Assembly (NCBI RefSeq): GCF_029255125.1
Contig: NZ_JAPUVR010000100.1
Coordinates: 124,001 to 188,000 of the forward strand
DNA from: Accumulibacter sp.
GTDB lineage: Bacteria; Pseudomonadota; Gammaproteobacteria; Burkholderiales; Rhodocyclaceae
Length of the DNA: 64,000 nt
Direction: 5' to 3'
A program made the position numbers and the translations under genes. This document shows, piece after piece, positions 1 to 10,746 of the stretch. Within the stretch, counting starts at the first letter, position 1. Each line of letters opens with the position of its first letter. The notes under the pieces are model-generated. The model saw only the letters and a list, made by a program, of their open reading frames with translations. It was not told where the DNA came from and made no database searches.

Positions 1-1227
1 CCCGCAAGCATTGGCGCACCAGACGCGGTCGCGGCGGCTGACGGCACTTTTCGCGACGCGCTCGAAACTGCTGCGCTGCTTGCCAGCGGGTTGAAAGTGC
101 GCTTGAACAAGGTTCGCCATCGGGTGGGCGAGCGGCTGGCGATCAGCGTCGATGTTCCGTTTGAAGGCTACCTGAATGTTCTCAGTGTTGGTCCCGATGA
201 CGTGCCGACGATCCTTTTTCCCAACCAGTTGCACACCGACAATCGCGTCGGGATCGGCGCGTTTGCCCTCCCGACCGGGCAGATGAAGCAGGAGCTGAAA
301 GCGACTGGACCACAAGGGCGGATGCTCGTAGCGGCCTTTCTAAGCCGGGAAGCGCTCGACTTGCAGCAAGGCGGGGCGGACGGGCGCGACGCCGACGGCA
401 AGCCGCTCGACACTTTTGGCCGCCTGAACGATGCCGGTCGCCGTCAGCTCGAAGAGCGCGCGGCGCAGAGCTTTGCCTCGCTCGTGCGCACGGCGCCGCT
501 CCTTGCCGGGGTGGCTTATGGGTCGGTCTGCGCTGAGCGGGGGCCTTGCGATACCGCCACTCTGGTGGAGAATCAGGCTGCCGGGAAAACCGGTGAGGAG
601 CGGGTGGCTCCAGGACTTCTGCTCGAGCCGGAAATCGAGCTTGGCTTGCCTCAGGGTGTTCGTTTGCGCCGCGTTTCGGACAAGGGGATTGCTTTAGGCA
701 AGATATCCGAGGGTTTTGTGGGCCGTCTGTACGATGCCAGCGGCGGTCATTGCAGTATTGCCTATGGCCATGTCGTCAAGAAAACCCGCTGTGATGGGAG
801 CGAACCCGTCGCCTTGCAACGCGGGGTGAGTGAGGAGCAAGGCGAGATGCTGCTGGTCGAGGACATGCGGCGTGCGCAGCGGGCAGTTATGAGTCTGGTG
901 ACCAGCGAGCTGAACGACGCGCAGTTTGCCGCATTGTGCAACTTCACCTATAGCGTCGGTGCCGAGAAGCTACGGAGCTCGACGCTGCTCAAGGCGATCA
1001 ATGCCGGCGAGCAGCAGCGAGTGCCGTTTCAATGGCGGCGGTGGACGCAGGTGGGCGGCAAGGAACACGCTCGCCTGAAGCTCCGTCGCGAGCGCGAGAT
1101 CGCGCTCTATTTCGAGGGGGGCGAGGTGCCCGCGGGGCCACCTGCCGGCGAGGATCTGACGCCGATCGACATCAGAATTGGCGAACTTGGCGAAGCTGGC
1201 GAAGCTGCACCTGCTGCCAGCCAGTAA
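1..1227 (+). CDS. DUF4384 / GH24 lysozyme-like fusion protein, 5'-truncated
   Basis: The frame is open from the first base of the window, so the N-terminus lies outside; a TTG at 91 is only an internal candidate start. The first ~130 codons match a DUF4384-type beta domain (seen as GERLAISVDVPFEGYLNVL, then ILFPNQ, then a FALPTGQ strand). After a linker, codons ~235-350 form a phage-type lysozyme (GH24): catalytic Glu in SEGF (codon 237), Asp in LYDASG, then a CSIAYGH strand with Ser where T4 lysozyme has Thr26, and a downstream FAALCNFTYSVG helix typical of the family. The tail is Pro/Gly/Ala rich. It likely cleaves peptidoglycan. DUF4384 usually sits behind a caspase or kinase domain, so the missing N-terminus may carry one (inference). 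It converges on the next gene. Confidence 0.75.
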   Translation, partial: PASIGAPDAVAAADGTFRDALETAALLASGLKVRLNKVRHRVGERLAISVDVPFEGYLNVLSVGPDDVPTILFPNQLHTDNRVGIGAFALPTGQMKQELKATGPQGRMLVAAFLSREALDLQQGGADGRDADGKPLDTFGRLNDAGRRQLEERAAQSFASLVRTAPLLAGVAYGSVCAERGPCDTATLVENQAAGKTGEERVAPGLLLEPEIELGLPQGVRLRRVSDKGIALGKISEGFVGRLYDASGGHCSIAYGHVVKKTRCDGSEPVALQRGVSEEQGEMLLVEDMRRAQRAVMSLVTSELNDAQFAALCNFTYSVGAEKLRSSTLLKAINAGEQQRVPFQWRRWTQVGGKEHARLKLRREREIALYFEGGEVPAGPPAGEDLTPIDIRIGELGEAGEAAPAASQ

Positions 1228-1376
1228 GGCTGCACTTGTCCGGCTGTCGTGCGCGTCATCCCGGGCCGGCCGCTGGGGGTCTCTGTGTCGCCTGCGGCTC
1301 GGTCAGCCAGCGCCGGCCGACGTAGGGGCTGCTGTGAGGTGTCTGACGAGATACGCGGCTGGAGTTTGCTCGTCAT

Positions 1377-3518
1377 CTACGGCAGCAAGGCGGGCTGAAA
1401 GATGTGGTCCGTCTGCGCCAGCAGCGCAGCAAATTCATTGGCCGGCAACGGGCGCGAAAAGAGGAAGCCCTGCTGGATCGGACAGCGATGACTGAGCAGG
1501 AAGGCGGCCTGCTCTCGGGTTTCGACGCCTTCGGCGACGACCCGCATGCCAAACTGGTTGCCGAGTTCGATGATCGACATGGCGATGGCTGCGTCCTTGC
1601 CGCCGTTGGTCACGTCGGTCACGAACGAGCGGTCAATCTTCAGCTCGTCGATCGGAAAGCGCTTCAGGTAGCCGAGCGAAGAGTAGCCCGTGCCGAAATC
1701 GTCGAGCGACAGACCGAAACCCTTGTCGCGCAAGGCGCAGAGTACCGCGATTGTCCGTTCAGCATTGGTCATCAGCAGCGATTCGGTGAGTTCGACGACG
1801 ATTTGCCCGGGGTGTACGCTGACGGCCTGCACCATGCCATACAGCTTCTCGGCAATGTCATCCTGCTGGAAGCTTGGGCTGGCCAGATTGATCGAAACGC
1901 GCACCGGTTCCAGTCCCGCGTCCGCCCATTGCCGCAATTGTTCGGCGGTGGCTCTGGCTACCCACTCGCCCAGCCCGACGATCAGTCCCGACTCCTCGGC
2001 CAGCGGGATGAACTGCCCGGGTGCGAGCAATCCGCGCTGTGGATGTTGCCAGCGGACAAGCGCTTCGGCACCGACCATGCGACCACTGCGCGTGTCGATC
2101 TTGGGTTGGAAATGGAGCCGCAACTCGCCGCTCGATATTCCGCGCCGAAGTTCACTCTCCAGTTGCAGCTTGGCGCTTGCCGCGGTGTTCATGTCCTCGT
2201 CGAAAAACCGATAGGTCGACGGGCCTGCCGCCTTCGCTGCATACATCGCCTGCTCAGCATGGCGCCACAAAGCCTCGACCGTTTCGCCATCACGTGGGAA
2301 GACCGAGATTCCGATGCTCGCCGTGAGGACGATTTCGCGACCGTCGAGGAGGAAGGGCAGGGCGACCGCGTGCAGCAGGCGATCAGCGATCATGGCTGCG
2401 TGGCTGGCCAGGCGCACTTCAAGCACGAGTACGGTAAAGGCGTCGCCGTCGATGCGGGCGACCATCTCTGCGGCGCGCATCGGCGGACTCAGTGCCAACA
2501 GATCGGCCGCGCGCACCGAGGTGTGCAGGCGCTCGGCCAAAGCGCAAAGCAGGCGGTCGCCGGTTGCATCGCCAAGCGCATCGTTGACGCTCTTGAAGTG
2601 ATCGATGTCGAGATGGAGAATGGCGCAGGTGCTCCCGGTACGCCGCGCGCGTTGCAATTCGACTGAAACCATTTCTGAAAAGAACTGCCGGTTGGCCAGA
2701 CCGGTGAGCGCATCGTGCAGGGCAAGGTGTTGGATCCGCCGCTGGGCTTCGACGCGCTCGGTGATATCCTGGGTGAAGCCTTCGATCTTGACGATCCGGC
2801 CACTGCTGTCCGCTACGGCAACCGCCTCCTCGAACACCTCGATCACGCTGCCGTCGAAACGCTGCATGCCGTAAGTCACCTGGTAGGCTGTTCCCTCGTC
2901 GAGCAGGGTGCGTCGTGCCCCCTCCACGGCTGCCCGGTCGTTTGCCTGGACGCGACCAAGGAAAACCGCCGGGCTGCGGCAGGCGGCAAGTTCGTTGCCG
3001 CCGAACATGCGCTGCAGTTCGTCGGAGCAGGTGAAACGCGAGTCTCGTACCGACCACTCCCAACTGCCGATTCTTGCCAGCCGTTGCGCCTGCGCCAGGC
3101 TGCGTTGGCTGCGCGTGACGCCTTCAACGGCGCGGCTCGAGCGCAGGCCATAGCGCACGCGATGGGTCAGCAAGAGCCAATTGATCGGTTTGGTGACAAA
3201 GTCCGTCGCGCCCGAGGCGTAGGCTCGTTCGATCGAGTCGGTGTCATTCAAACCGGTGAGCATCAGGATGGGCAGCCAGGTTCCTTTGGCATGCTGGCGG
3301 ATTCGCTCGCAGACCTGATAGCCGTCAATTCCGGGCATCATCACGTCGAGCAGCATCAGGTCGAAATCTTCCTCGTTGAACAGGCGCAAGGCTTCCTCCC
3401 CGCAATCGGCCTCGCGCACGTCGAAACCCGCGTGCCGCAAGGACTCGGCAGCGAGCATGCGAATCATCAGATCGTCGTCAACCAGCAGCAGGCGGCCGCC
3501 TTCAGGGTGGCTGTTCAC
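1377..3518 (-). CDS. Response regulator with PAS, degenerate GGDEF and EAL domains (c-di-GMP phosphodiesterase)
   Basis: About 713 residues. I chose the GTG at 3518 because it overlaps the TGA of the upstream kinase (GTGA) and an AGGGA sits upstream; a longer start at 3611 would run far into that gene. Domains in order: receiver (LLLVDDD acid pocket, phospho-Asp in LLLDVMMPG, Lys in VTKPI), PAS with a PAC-like [10 protein letters not shown] end, GGDEF with the signature changed to DGDAF, and EAL with [30 protein letters not shown] and VAEGVE all present. This predicts a c-di-GMP hydrolase controlled by phosphorylation, with the GGDEF domain probably non-catalytic or GTP-sensing. It is the last gene of the receptor/YfiR/kinase operon, so the hybrid kinase is its likely partner. 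Confidence 0.9.
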   Translation of the reverse strand: MNSHPEGGRLLLVDDDLMIRMLAAESLRHAGFDVREADCGEEALRLFNEEDFDLMLLDVMMPGIDGYQVCERIRQHAKGTWLPILMLTGLNDTDSIERAYASGATDFVTKPINWLLLTHRVRYGLRSSRAVEGVTRSQRSLAQAQRLARIGSWEWSVRDSRFTCSDELQRMFGGNELAACRSPAVFLGRVQANDRAAVEGARRTLLDEGTAYQVTYGMQRFDGSVIEVFEEAVAVADSSGRIVKIEGFTQDITERVEAQRRIQHLALHDALTGLANRQFFSEMVSVELQRARRTGSTCAILHLDIDHFKSVNDALGDATGDRLLCALAERLHTSVRAADLLALSPPMRAAEMVARIDGDAFTVLVLEVRLASHAAMIADRLLHAVALPFLLDGREIVLTASIGISVFPRDGETVEALWRHAEQAMYAAKAAGPSTYRFFDEDMNTAASAKLQLESELRRGISSGELRLHFQPKIDTRSGRMVGAEALVRWQHPQRGLLAPGQFIPLAEESGLIVGLGEWVARATAEQLRQWADAGLEPVRVSINLASPSFQQDDIAEKLYGMVQAVSVHPGQIVVELTESLLMTNAERTIAVLCALRDKGFGLSLDDFGTGYSSLGYLKRFPIDELKIDRSFVTDVTNGGKDAAIAMSIIELGNQFGMRVVAEGVETREQAAFLLSHRCPIQQGFLFSRPLPANEFAALLAQTDHIFQPALLP

Positions 3519-5923
3519 TGGATCGTCCCTTTCGCTTCCGCGGCGGCTGCCCGGTGTCGTGCCAGTGCGGCGGCGAACTGGGCGTAGGTTTCCTGCAGCA
3601 GCGATGGCCACTCGCTGCTCGGCTGCTGGTCGGCGCGCAGCAGTGCCTCGAGCTGTTTCGCCTTCTCCGACAGCGCTAGCGCTCCGACTGTTGCGCTCGA
3701 CGACTTGAGCGTGTGTGCTGAACGTTGCAGTGTGGCGGTATCCTTGCGGCTGCTTGCGTGCTCGATGTCGGCCAGCAGTTGGCCAGCGTTTTGCACGAAG
3801 AGGTCGAGGACGCGGTCGGCGAACTCGGGTTTGCTGCCGTCGGCGACCATCGGCAGCGACTGGACGATGCTTGGATCGAAGACCAGCGAGGCGCGCCGCT
3901 CACCGTGTGCGGCAGCCGTCGTCGCTGCGCCGGGTGACGAGCCATCCTTGGTCTCGCCGGCCCCCTCCTCGCTTCGTTCCGCCAGGTTCCGTTCGAGCGC
4001 CGCGGTCAATTGCGCACGGTTGATCGGCTTTGCCAGGTAATCGGTCATTCCGGCGGCCAGGCACTGCTCACGGTCGCCCGCTAAAGCATTCGCGGTCAAC
4101 GCGATGATCGGTACCGCGGGGCGTGCTGCTTCCTTCTCCTCCGCCCGGATGCGCCGGCTGGCCTCGAAACCGTCCATTACCGGCATCTGGCAGTCCATCA
4201 GGATGATGTCGTAGGCAGAGGCGCGCGCGGCGACAACGGCCTGCGCGCCGTCGTGTGCGAAATCGACTTGGCAGCCGAGCGTAGCGAGTACCGCACCAGC
4301 GATTTCCCGATTGATCTCGTTGTCTTCAACCAGCAGCACGCGACCGTTCAGGCGTCGCCCAGTGGGCGCCGCATGCGTGCGTACCGGCAGCGCTGCGGCG
4401 TGCCGCTGCACGCGCTGGCGGAACCAGAACGTAGACCCGCGTCCCTCTTCGCTCTCGAACCCGACATCGCCGTCCATACGGTGTGCCAGCTCGCGGATGA
4501 TCACCAGGCCCAATCCGGTTCCTCCGAAGCGGCGCGTCGTCGAGTTGTCAGCCTGGGCGAAGGGCGCAAACAGCCGTTCGCCAGCTTCACGCGAGATGCC
4601 GACGCCGGTGTCGGTCACCGCGTAACACAACTCGCAGTCCAGCCGCCGGCCGCCTGGCGCGTCCCGCCTGGGCTCAGCCGCACATTCGCAGGTGAGCGTC
4701 AGCGTAATCGAACCCCGTTCGGTAAACTTCACCGCGTTGCTGAGCAGATTGCTGATGATTTGTTTGACCCGGAAGGGGTCGCCGAGGACGGCTTCCGGCA
4801 CACCGTTTCCGATCCGGTGACTGAGCAGGACGCCCTTGGTCGAGGCCATTTCAATGAACGGCTGGACGACCTCTTCGACGAGCTGCGTCGGACTGAACGG
4901 CACATGCTCGACATCGAGCCGGCCCGATTCGATCTTCGACAGGTCGAGGACATTGTTCAGCAGATGGAGCAGAGATTCCGCCGAAACGCGCAGGGTGTCC
5001 GTGTACCGCCTTTGCACGTCCGATAACTCGGTGTCGAGGAGCAGATCGGCCATGCCGATCACGCCGTTCATCGGCGTCCGTATCTCATGGCTCATGTTGG
5101 CCAGGAAGCGCGATTTGGCGATATTTGCACTTTCCGCCTGCTCTTTCGCCAGGCGCAACTGGGCGGTACGTTGCTCGACCTGCTGCTCGAGGGTTGCCCG
5201 GTGCTCGTGCAGTTCGTCGTTACGCACCTGCACTTCGTGCAGCATGGCGTTGAAACCGGCGATCAGTTCGCCGATCTCGTCGTGCTGTTCAACCGGTACG
5301 CGGCGTGAGTAGTCGCGGTCGGCGGCAATCTGGCGCATGACCGTGGTCAGCCCGATGATCGGGGTCGACACGGATTTCTGCAGGCGCGCGGCAAGGATGA
5401 GGGCGGCGCCGAAGGCGATCAGCGCTCCGCAGAGGACGACCAGCATGCGATGCATGATGTCGCTCCACATCGGTTTCAAGTCGGACTCGATGCTCAGCGT
5501 GCCGATGATCTCGCTACCCTGGCGGATTGGGTAGTCGACCTTGAGTAGCGTATCCCAGTACGAGCCTTTGACCGACGGTAGGCTGGCGCCACTCTGGGCG
5601 GCGACGATCGGCGGCTTGTCGGCCGGGTAGTGTGCAAACACGCGGCCGCCGGGCAGGGCAATTGACGCGGCGATGACCTCGGGGCGAACGCGCAGGCCGG
5701 AGAGTGCTTCGCGTGCGGTTGCCGCGTCGTCGAAGGCAATCGCCGAGCTTGTGCTGGCCGCCAGCAGCTCAGCCATGCCGCTGAGTTTTGCCACTTCAGC
5801 TTCCCGGTTGTCGTCGACCTCGGAGACGACGACCAGCAAGGTGCTGATCAGCAGGCCGGCCCCGACCGTCAGGCCGATGATCAGCATCAGCTTGCCTTTC
5901 AGCGGCAGGTCGCGAAAGCGCAT
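3515..5923 (-). CDS. Hybrid sensor histidine kinase (CHASE8-HAMP-HisKA-HATPase-REC-Hpt)
   Basis: 802 residues, BarA-like architecture. Membrane segments at about 12-34 and 158-180 flank a periplasmic CHASE8-type domain ([18 protein letters not shown] and GGRVFAHY are typical). Then come HAMP, a coiled coil, HisKA with the phosphoacceptor His in [11 protein letters not shown], HATPase ([22 protein letters not shown]), a receiver (LLVEDN, phospho-Asp in [11 protein letters not shown], Lys in LAKPI) and a C-terminal Hpt with HTLKSSS. The complete phosphorelay suits transfer to the downstream receiver-EAL protein, whose start codon overlaps this stop. Only 2 nt separate it from the YfiR-like gene. 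Ligand unknown; the YfiR-like and TonB-receptor neighbours suggest input from the periplasm. Confidence 0.93.
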   Translation of the reverse strand: MRFRDLPLKGKLMLIIGLTVGAGLLISTLLVVVSEVDDNREAEVAKLSGMAELLAASTSSAIAFDDAATAREALSGLRVRPEVIAASIALPGGRVFAHYPADKPPIVAAQSGASLPSVKGSYWDTLLKVDYPIRQGSEIIGTLSIESDLKPMWSDIMHRMLVVLCGALIAFGAALILAARLQKSVSTPIIGLTTVMRQIAADRDYSRRVPVEQHDEIGELIAGFNAMLHEVQVRNDELHEHRATLEQQVEQRTAQLRLAKEQAESANIAKSRFLANMSHEIRTPMNGVIGMADLLLDTELSDVQRRYTDTLRVSAESLLHLLNNVLDLSKIESGRLDVEHVPFSPTQLVEEVVQPFIEMASTKGVLLSHRIGNGVPEAVLGDPFRVKQIISNLLSNAVKFTERGSITLTLTCECAAEPRRDAPGGRRLDCELCYAVTDTGVGISREAGERLFAPFAQADNSTTRRFGGTGLGLVIIRELAHRMDGDVGFESEEGRGSTFWFRQRVQRHAAALPVRTHAAPTGRRLNGRVLLVEDNEINREIAGAVLATLGCQVDFAHDGAQAVVAARASAYDIILMDCQMPVMDGFEASRRIRAEEKEAARPAVPIIALTANALAGDREQCLAAGMTDYLAKPINRAQLTAALERNLAERSEEGAGETKDGSSPGAATTAAAHGERRASLVFDPSIVQSLPMVADGSKPEFADRVLDLFVQNAGQLLADIEHASSRKDTATLQRSAHTLKSSSATVGALALSEKAKQLEALLRADQQPSSEWPSLLQETYAQFAAALARHRAAAAEAKGTIQ

Positions 5924-5925
5924 GG

Positions 5926-6483
5926 CTAGTTTCTCCCTTTCAAGTCGGACAGGTTGCGCGCCAGCTTGAGCAGGTTTGAACTCGCTTTGAGCTGGGCCTG
6001 GTCGAGTACGTGGCGATTGACTTCGAACTGTAGCCGACCCTCGCCCTGAACCAGGCCGATGGCGCCACCATTGTCGATAAAACCGTCGGTGTCGCCGACG
6101 GTCAGGACGGGCAAGCCGATCAGACCGCGTAACGCATGCACCAGTCGCCTCTCCTCCGACTCGGCGAGGAAAAGAACATGGCAGGTGCGCGCTTCGTCCG
6201 CGTTGGCCAGACGCCGAACAGTGACCACACGGTTATGTACCTGTCGGCCCTCAAGCGCCAGCAAAGCGTTGCCAACCGGGTCGCGGCCGAGCAGGCAGAT
6301 CGACAAAGGAGTCTCGCGCGCGGGAAAAGCGCGCTCCGGCCACTCGACGTAGCGCGCAAAATTGAGGACGAACGCCGCTTTGGCCTGCGACTCGGTGAGC
6401 GTCGGTTGTGCCCGCGCGCTGCCTAGCAACAAGAGTACACCGGCAGCCAGCACAAGGAGCGTTCGGTGGCCATGGCGGGTCAC
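5926..6483 (-). CDS. YfiR-family periplasmic protein (DUF4154)
   Basis: 185 residues with a clear signal peptide (basic start, Leu-rich core, cleavage near SARAQ). The mature part has the family pattern: [32 protein letters not shown], a VLFLAESEE strand, and the end motif [17 protein letters not shown] followed by RLQFEVN. In Pseudomonas, YfiR is a periplasmic repressor of the diguanylate cyclase YfiN; here the neighbour is a hybrid kinase instead, so it probably tunes that kinase's periplasmic domain (inference). It lies 12 nt after the TonB-receptor gene and 2 nt before the kinase gene, so the three are almost certainly co-transcribed. Confidence 0.88.
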   Translation of the reverse strand: MTRHGHRTLLVLAAGVLLLLGSARAQPTLTESQAKAAFVLNFARYVEWPERAFPARETPLSICLLGRDPVGNALLALEGRQVHNRVVTVRRLANADEARTCHVLFLAESEERRLVHALRGLIGLPVLTVGDTDGFIDNGGAIGLVQGEGRLQFEVNRHVLDQAQLKASSNLLKLARNLSDLKGRN

Positions 6484-6495
6484 GTCATTCCTTCC

Positions 6496-8529
6496 TCAGA
6501 ACAGCCACTTGGCCTTTACGTAGAAGGCGCGCTCGATGTCGCATGCCTGCGAGGGCAGGAGGTCGGGAACAAACTCGGGATGACGCCGGTCGAGCAGGTT
6601 CTGCCCGACAAGCGAGAGCTCGAAGTCGCGCCTCGGTCGCCAAGCGTAGCGCAGATCGAGGCTGGTATAGGCTGCGATGACATCGTTGCCCAGCTTGCTG
6701 ACGTGCCGTAGCCAAAGATCGAAGTTGTGCCGGTCGGAGAACGACATGGCCGAGCGCAGCGACAACTGATGCTGCGGGTCACTCTGGTTGATCCGCGTCA
6801 CGCTCTGGGCCGACGAGGGATCGCCGGTTGTTGAGCGGGCGTGCAGCGAAAGGTAACTGTAGCTGGGCTGGATTCGCCACCATGAGAGTGGGTTCCAGTC
6901 GAGCGCCAGCTCGATGCCGCGGGTGTAGGCCTCGACGCTGTTGTTGGGCACGATCTCTTGCACGAGGTATGGCGGCCGTCCGGCGACGAGCCGTTGCGAG
7001 CCCAGCGCGACAGATCGTAAATCCATGTATTCGTTATGAAAAGCAGCAATGTCGGCGGACAGCGTGGGAGTCATCTGCTGGCGGTAGCCAAGCTCGTAGG
7101 CAGTGACCTTCTCGACCTTCAGCTTGTGGTCGTCGGGGACGTTGCGGGTGAGAATCGCCAAGGGGGTTGGGTTTCCTGGCGCACCGCCGGGCAGCACACC
7201 AAGGTCGACCTGCGCGTCGAGTTCGGCGCGCGATGGCGTCCGCACGGCACGTGACAGCGACATCCAGATGGACTGGTTCTCGCTAGGTGTCCACATGAGC
7301 CGGGCGTTGGGCATGGGCTCGATGTTGGTGAAGCTGCTCTTCTCCAGGCGAACGCCGAGCATCAGGCGCAGGGTGTCGGGGATCAGCGTGATGTCGTCAT
7401 GGATGAAGGCGCTGGCCAGCGTGAACGCCCCTGTGCGCGGCGTCACGGAAATGAGCGAGCCGCTGGTCGTGCGGTCGCTCGACCGGCGATAGCCGACGCC
7501 CCAGATCACGTCGTGGTTTGGCGCGAGCAGCAGGCGGTGCTGGAAGTCGAGGTCGATCGTCGTGCGCACTTCCTTGAACGTCCCGGCAAGTTCGATGTTG
7601 GTATGATCGACGTAGCCCTGCAGCGCCATTTCGGAACCGCCGGCGAGTGTCCATTCGTTACGCCCGAGCAGGTGGGCGCCTTTGCCCGTCTGTTCCAGGT
7701 TGTTTACCGTCATGCCAGTGGGAGAGGCTACATCGGGTCTGTTGAAACGGTCGCCGGTGTAGCTGCTGTAGGCCTGCCCACTGACCGTCAGGCGGTGACC
7801 GGCGGCCATGCTCCAGTCCGCGCGAAAACCGGCGCGCCCCGATCGCCAGTAGTCGTTGCCGGACTTGCCGTCGGTGGTCACTGCTTCGTCGCGTGTGAAC
7901 CCTTTTGCCCAGACGCGGTAGTGCCCGCCGCCCGCTTGTCCGCCATGACGAAAGCCGGCCAGCGCACGTTCCTCGCTGCCGGCACCGGCAACCAGGAGGT
8001 TCCCCTGCGTGTCGCGCGCGCGGCGGGTAATGATGTTGATGACACCGTTGACTGCATTGGCCCCCCACATCGCCGCCCCGGGTCCGCGGATGACCTCGAT
8101 ACGGTCGATGTCTTCCAGCAGAGTGTCTTCGTTCTCCCATAGAACGCCCGAGAAAATTGGCGAATAGATGCTGCGTCCGTCCATCAGGACCAGCAGCTTG
8201 TTGGCGAAGCGGTTGTTGAAGCCACGGACGCTGACTGCCCAGCGGTTGTTGGCCAGACGCGCCACTTCGACGCCAGGCACCATGCGCAGGACTTCGGGAA
8301 TGCTGGTCGCTCCCGAGCGCTCAATATCCTCGCGACTGACGACGAAGACGGCGGCCGCGACATCGTTGATGCGCTGCGCCTTGCGTGCTGCACTGGTCAC
8401 TTCGACGGTCAACAGGTCTTCCAGACTGATGTCGGCCGCCTCGGGCGGCTCGGCCGCTTGCAGGCCCGTGCACGCGAGGGCGGCAGCAAATGTCAGTGAG
8501 CTGACGAATGAAGGACCGTGCGTATTCAT
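6496..8529 (-). CDS. TonB-dependent outer-membrane receptor
   Basis: 677 residues. A signal peptide ends near LQAAEP, followed by a plug domain with a TonB-box-like VEVTSAARK, SIPEVLRMVPGVEVAR, VRGFNNRFANKLLVLMDGR and the highly conserved IEVIRGPGAAMWGANAVNGVINII. The rest is beta-barrel with alternating aromatic strands ending in a terminal Phe (AKWLF), as expected for BAM recognition. A GGGGAGAG Shine-Dalgarno precedes the ATG. The substrate is not evident; no siderophore or B12 genes are near. As first gene of the operon with YfiR-like, kinase and EAL regulator it may act as a signal-sensing receptor. Confidence 0.93.
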   Translation of the reverse strand: MNTHGPSFVSSLTFAAALACTGLQAAEPPEAADISLEDLLTVEVTSAARKAQRINDVAAAVFVVSREDIERSGATSIPEVLRMVPGVEVARLANNRWAVSVRGFNNRFANKLLVLMDGRSIYSPIFSGVLWENEDTLLEDIDRIEVIRGPGAAMWGANAVNGVINIITRRARDTQGNLLVAGAGSEERALAGFRHGGQAGGGHYRVWAKGFTRDEAVTTDGKSGNDYWRSGRAGFRADWSMAAGHRLTVSGQAYSSYTGDRFNRPDVASPTGMTVNNLEQTGKGAHLLGRNEWTLAGGSEMALQGYVDHTNIELAGTFKEVRTTIDLDFQHRLLLAPNHDVIWGVGYRRSSDRTTSGSLISVTPRTGAFTLASAFIHDDITLIPDTLRLMLGVRLEKSSFTNIEPMPNARLMWTPSENQSIWMSLSRAVRTPSRAELDAQVDLGVLPGGAPGNPTPLAILTRNVPDDHKLKVEKVTAYELGYRQQMTPTLSADIAAFHNEYMDLRSVALGSQRLVAGRPPYLVQEIVPNNSVEAYTRGIELALDWNPLSWWRIQPSYSYLSLHARSTTGDPSSAQSVTRINQSDPQHQLSLRSAMSFSDRHNFDLWLRHVSKLGNDVIAAYTSLDLRYAWRPRRDFELSLVGQNLLDRRHPEFVPDLLPSQACDIERAFYVKAKWLF

Positions 8530-8767
8530 CTTGTTCGCTCTCCCCTAGGCCTGGTCGCTCGGCCGGAAACATGGGTGGAATGGCAGTGCGGCCACCCAGC
8601 GAGCAGTCCATCTGGCGAAGCAGGATGAGTACTCGAACAAGCCGGCCGATGGTGGATCATCGGCCGCTGAAGGAGAAACTTTAGCGAGCAGCGGTGGTCC
8701 TGGCCGCGCGGCGGTCGGTAGGAAACGGTCGCCAGGGTTTGCGGCACGGCAAGCGCGGCGTGACGCA

Positions 8768-8791
8768 GCCGGCCGCGTGAGCGCGGCCGGC
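8768..8791 (-). terminator. GC-rich perfect hairpin downstream of prpE
   Basis: A 10-bp perfect stem (GCCGGCCGCG with its complement) and a 4-nt loop lie 10 bases past the prpE stop on the minus strand. No U-tract follows, so it may stabilise the 3' end or terminate inefficiently rather than act as a classical terminator. The rest of the gap up to the receptor start at 8529 shows nothing else clear. Confidence 0.35.
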
Positions 8792-8801
8792 AAGTCGTCG
8801 G

Positions 8802-10703
8802 TCAGGCCTTGCCGCCGGCGAGAGCACGTTGCAGTTGCTCGAGCGCCTTCGGATCCTCGATCGTTGTCAGATCGCCTGGATCGCGTCCTTCGGCCAGCGC
8901 CTGGATCGAGCGGCGCAGCAACTTGCCCGAGCGAGTCTTCGGCAAGACGGTCAGGAAGTGCACGCGGCTCGGTCGGGCGATTGCGCCAAGCGTGTCGTCA
9001 ACCTGGCGCATGACGGCCTTCTCGAGCGCTGACGCGAGCTCGGGCGTCGCAATGCTGTCGGGATTCTTGACGACGGCAAAGGCCATTGGCATCTGGCCTT
9101 TCAACTGATCCGCGACACCAACGACGGCGACTTCGGCAATCGCCGCATGGCCCTGGATGGCTTCCTCGATCTCGCGCGTGCCCAGACGGTGACCCGCCAC
9201 GTTGATCACGTCGTCGGTGCGCCCGAGAATATAGTGATAGCCGTCCTTGTCCTTGATTCCCCAGTCGAACGACGAATAGACCTGAGGCTCGCGGAAGAGC
9301 GAGAAGTAGGTCGAAACGAAGCGTGCGTCGTCACCCCAGACAGTCGACAGACAGCCGGGCGGCAGCGGCGGGAGGATACCGACGATGCCCTTCTCATCAG
9401 CTTCGCAAATCGTTCCGTCTTCGCGGAAGATCTTGAGGTTGTAGCCGTACACCGGGAAGCTCGGTGTGCCGAAGCGGATTTCGGTCTTTTCGACGCCGGG
9501 CATCGCAGAGAGAATTGGCCAGCCGGTTTCGGTTTGCCAGTAGTTGTCGATCACCGGCAGTTGGAGCTCGCCCATGATCCATTCGTGCGTCGGCTGGTCG
9601 AGTGGTTCGCCGGCCAGGAAGAGGTGCTTGAGGCTCGACAGGTCGTACTTGTGCATGTACGCCGGGTCGGCCTTCTTCAGTACGCGCGCCGCGGTTGGCG
9701 CCGAGAACATGACATTGACCTTGTACTTCTCGACGATCTGCCACCAGATGCCGGGGTCCGGGCGCAGGGGCGTGCCTTCGTACATGATGGTGCACATTCC
9801 GGCGATCAATGGCCCGTAGACGATGTACGAGTGGCCGACCACCCAGCCGATGTCCGAAGTGGCAAAATAGGTTTCGCCTTCCTCGCCGCAGTAGATGTGC
9901 TTGATCGAGGAGGCGAGCGCCACGGCGTAGCCACCAGTGTCGCGCTGAACGCCCTTCGGCTTGCCGGTCGTGCCCGAGGTGTACAGGATGTAGGACGGTT
10001 CCGAGGACTCAAGCCAGGTGATCGGAACATCGGCGTCCATGAACTGCGCGCGCAGCGTGGCGTAATCGACGTCACGCCCGGCGACCTTGTTGAAGCCCTT
10101 GTCGAGCCCGCGATCGACCATCAAGACTTTGCCCGGCTTATGGACGGCCAGCGAGATCGCTTCGTCGAGCAGATCCTTGTACGGGACAGCCTTGCCGCCG
10201 CGCATGCCGGCGTCGGAGGAGACGACGAGTTTCGGCGTTGCGTCGTCGATCCGCGTGGCCAGCGACCCGGAAGCGAAGCCGCCGAACACGACGGAATGGA
10301 TCGCGCCGATCCGCGTGCACGCGAGCATGGCAAACAAGGCTTCGGCAATCATCGGCATGTAGATGAGGACGCGGTCTCCTTTGCCGACGCCCAGGCTTTG
10401 CATGATTGCCGCCATGCGAATGACTTCGGTTTTCAGTTCGGCGAAGGAATAGACGACTTCCTGATCGGTTTCGGTCGAAATGAAAACCAAGGCACGGTCG
10501 TTCGGCCGCTTCGCCGCGTGGCGGTCGATGGCGTTGTAGCAGATGTTGGTTTCGCCGCCGACGAACCACTTGGCGAACGGCGGCCGGGAAAAATCGAGAA
10601 CCTGGCTGAACGGCTTGTGCCAGTCGATGCGCTTGGCTTCTTCACCCCAGAAGGCGTCCGGATTTTCGATTGACCTCTTGTGAAACTCTTTGACTGTCGT
10701 CAT
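8802..10703 (-). CDS. prpE: Propionate--CoA ligase
   Basis: 633 residues from the ATG at 10703, which has a GAGAGGGAG ribosome site; the open frame extends 28 codons further but without support. This is an ANL-superfamily acyl-CoA synthetase that makes propionyl-CoA from propionate, ATP and CoA. Visible motifs: P-loop YTSGTTGKPKGV, the following QRDTGGYAVAL typical of PrpE, WWQIVEKYKVN, NYWQTETGWPI, and the C-terminal catalytic lysine in TRSGKLLRRS. PrpE is preferred over acetyl-CoA synthetase from the length and the GGKAVPYK and QRDTGG segments, but substrate choice is an inference. It follows the degenerate receiver gene by 43 nt and, further upstream, an AcuI-like reductase. Confidence 0.9.
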   Translation of the reverse strand: MTTVKEFHKRSIENPDAFWGEEAKRIDWHKPFSQVLDFSRPPFAKWFVGGETNICYNAIDRHAAKRPNDRALVFISTETDQEVVYSFAELKTEVIRMAAIMQSLGVGKGDRVLIYMPMIAEALFAMLACTRIGAIHSVVFGGFASGSLATRIDDATPKLVVSSDAGMRGGKAVPYKDLLDEAISLAVHKPGKVLMVDRGLDKGFNKVAGRDVDYATLRAQFMDADVPITWLESSEPSYILYTSGTTGKPKGVQRDTGGYAVALASSIKHIYCGEEGETYFATSDIGWVVGHSYIVYGPLIAGMCTIMYEGTPLRPDPGIWWQIVEKYKVNVMFSAPTAARVLKKADPAYMHKYDLSSLKHLFLAGEPLDQPTHEWIMGELQLPVIDNYWQTETGWPILSAMPGVEKTEIRFGTPSFPVYGYNLKIFREDGTICEADEKGIVGILPPLPPGCLSTVWGDDARFVSTYFSLFREPQVYSSFDWGIKDKDGYHYILGRTDDVINVAGHRLGTREIEEAIQGHAAIAEVAVVGVADQLKGQMPMAFAVVKNPDSIATPELASALEKAVMRQVDDTLGAIARPSRVHFLTVLPKTRSGKLLRRSIQALAEGRDPGDLTTIEDPKALEQLQRALAGGKA

Positions 10704-10746
10704 GAGACTCCCTCTCGCAAAAATGACCCACCTGCACCCGTGGAAA

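Noticed and set aside
9147..10673. 508-codon open frame antisense to prpE
   Set aside because: Typical GC-rich shadow frame opposite a strongly conserved gene; no motif or ribosome site.
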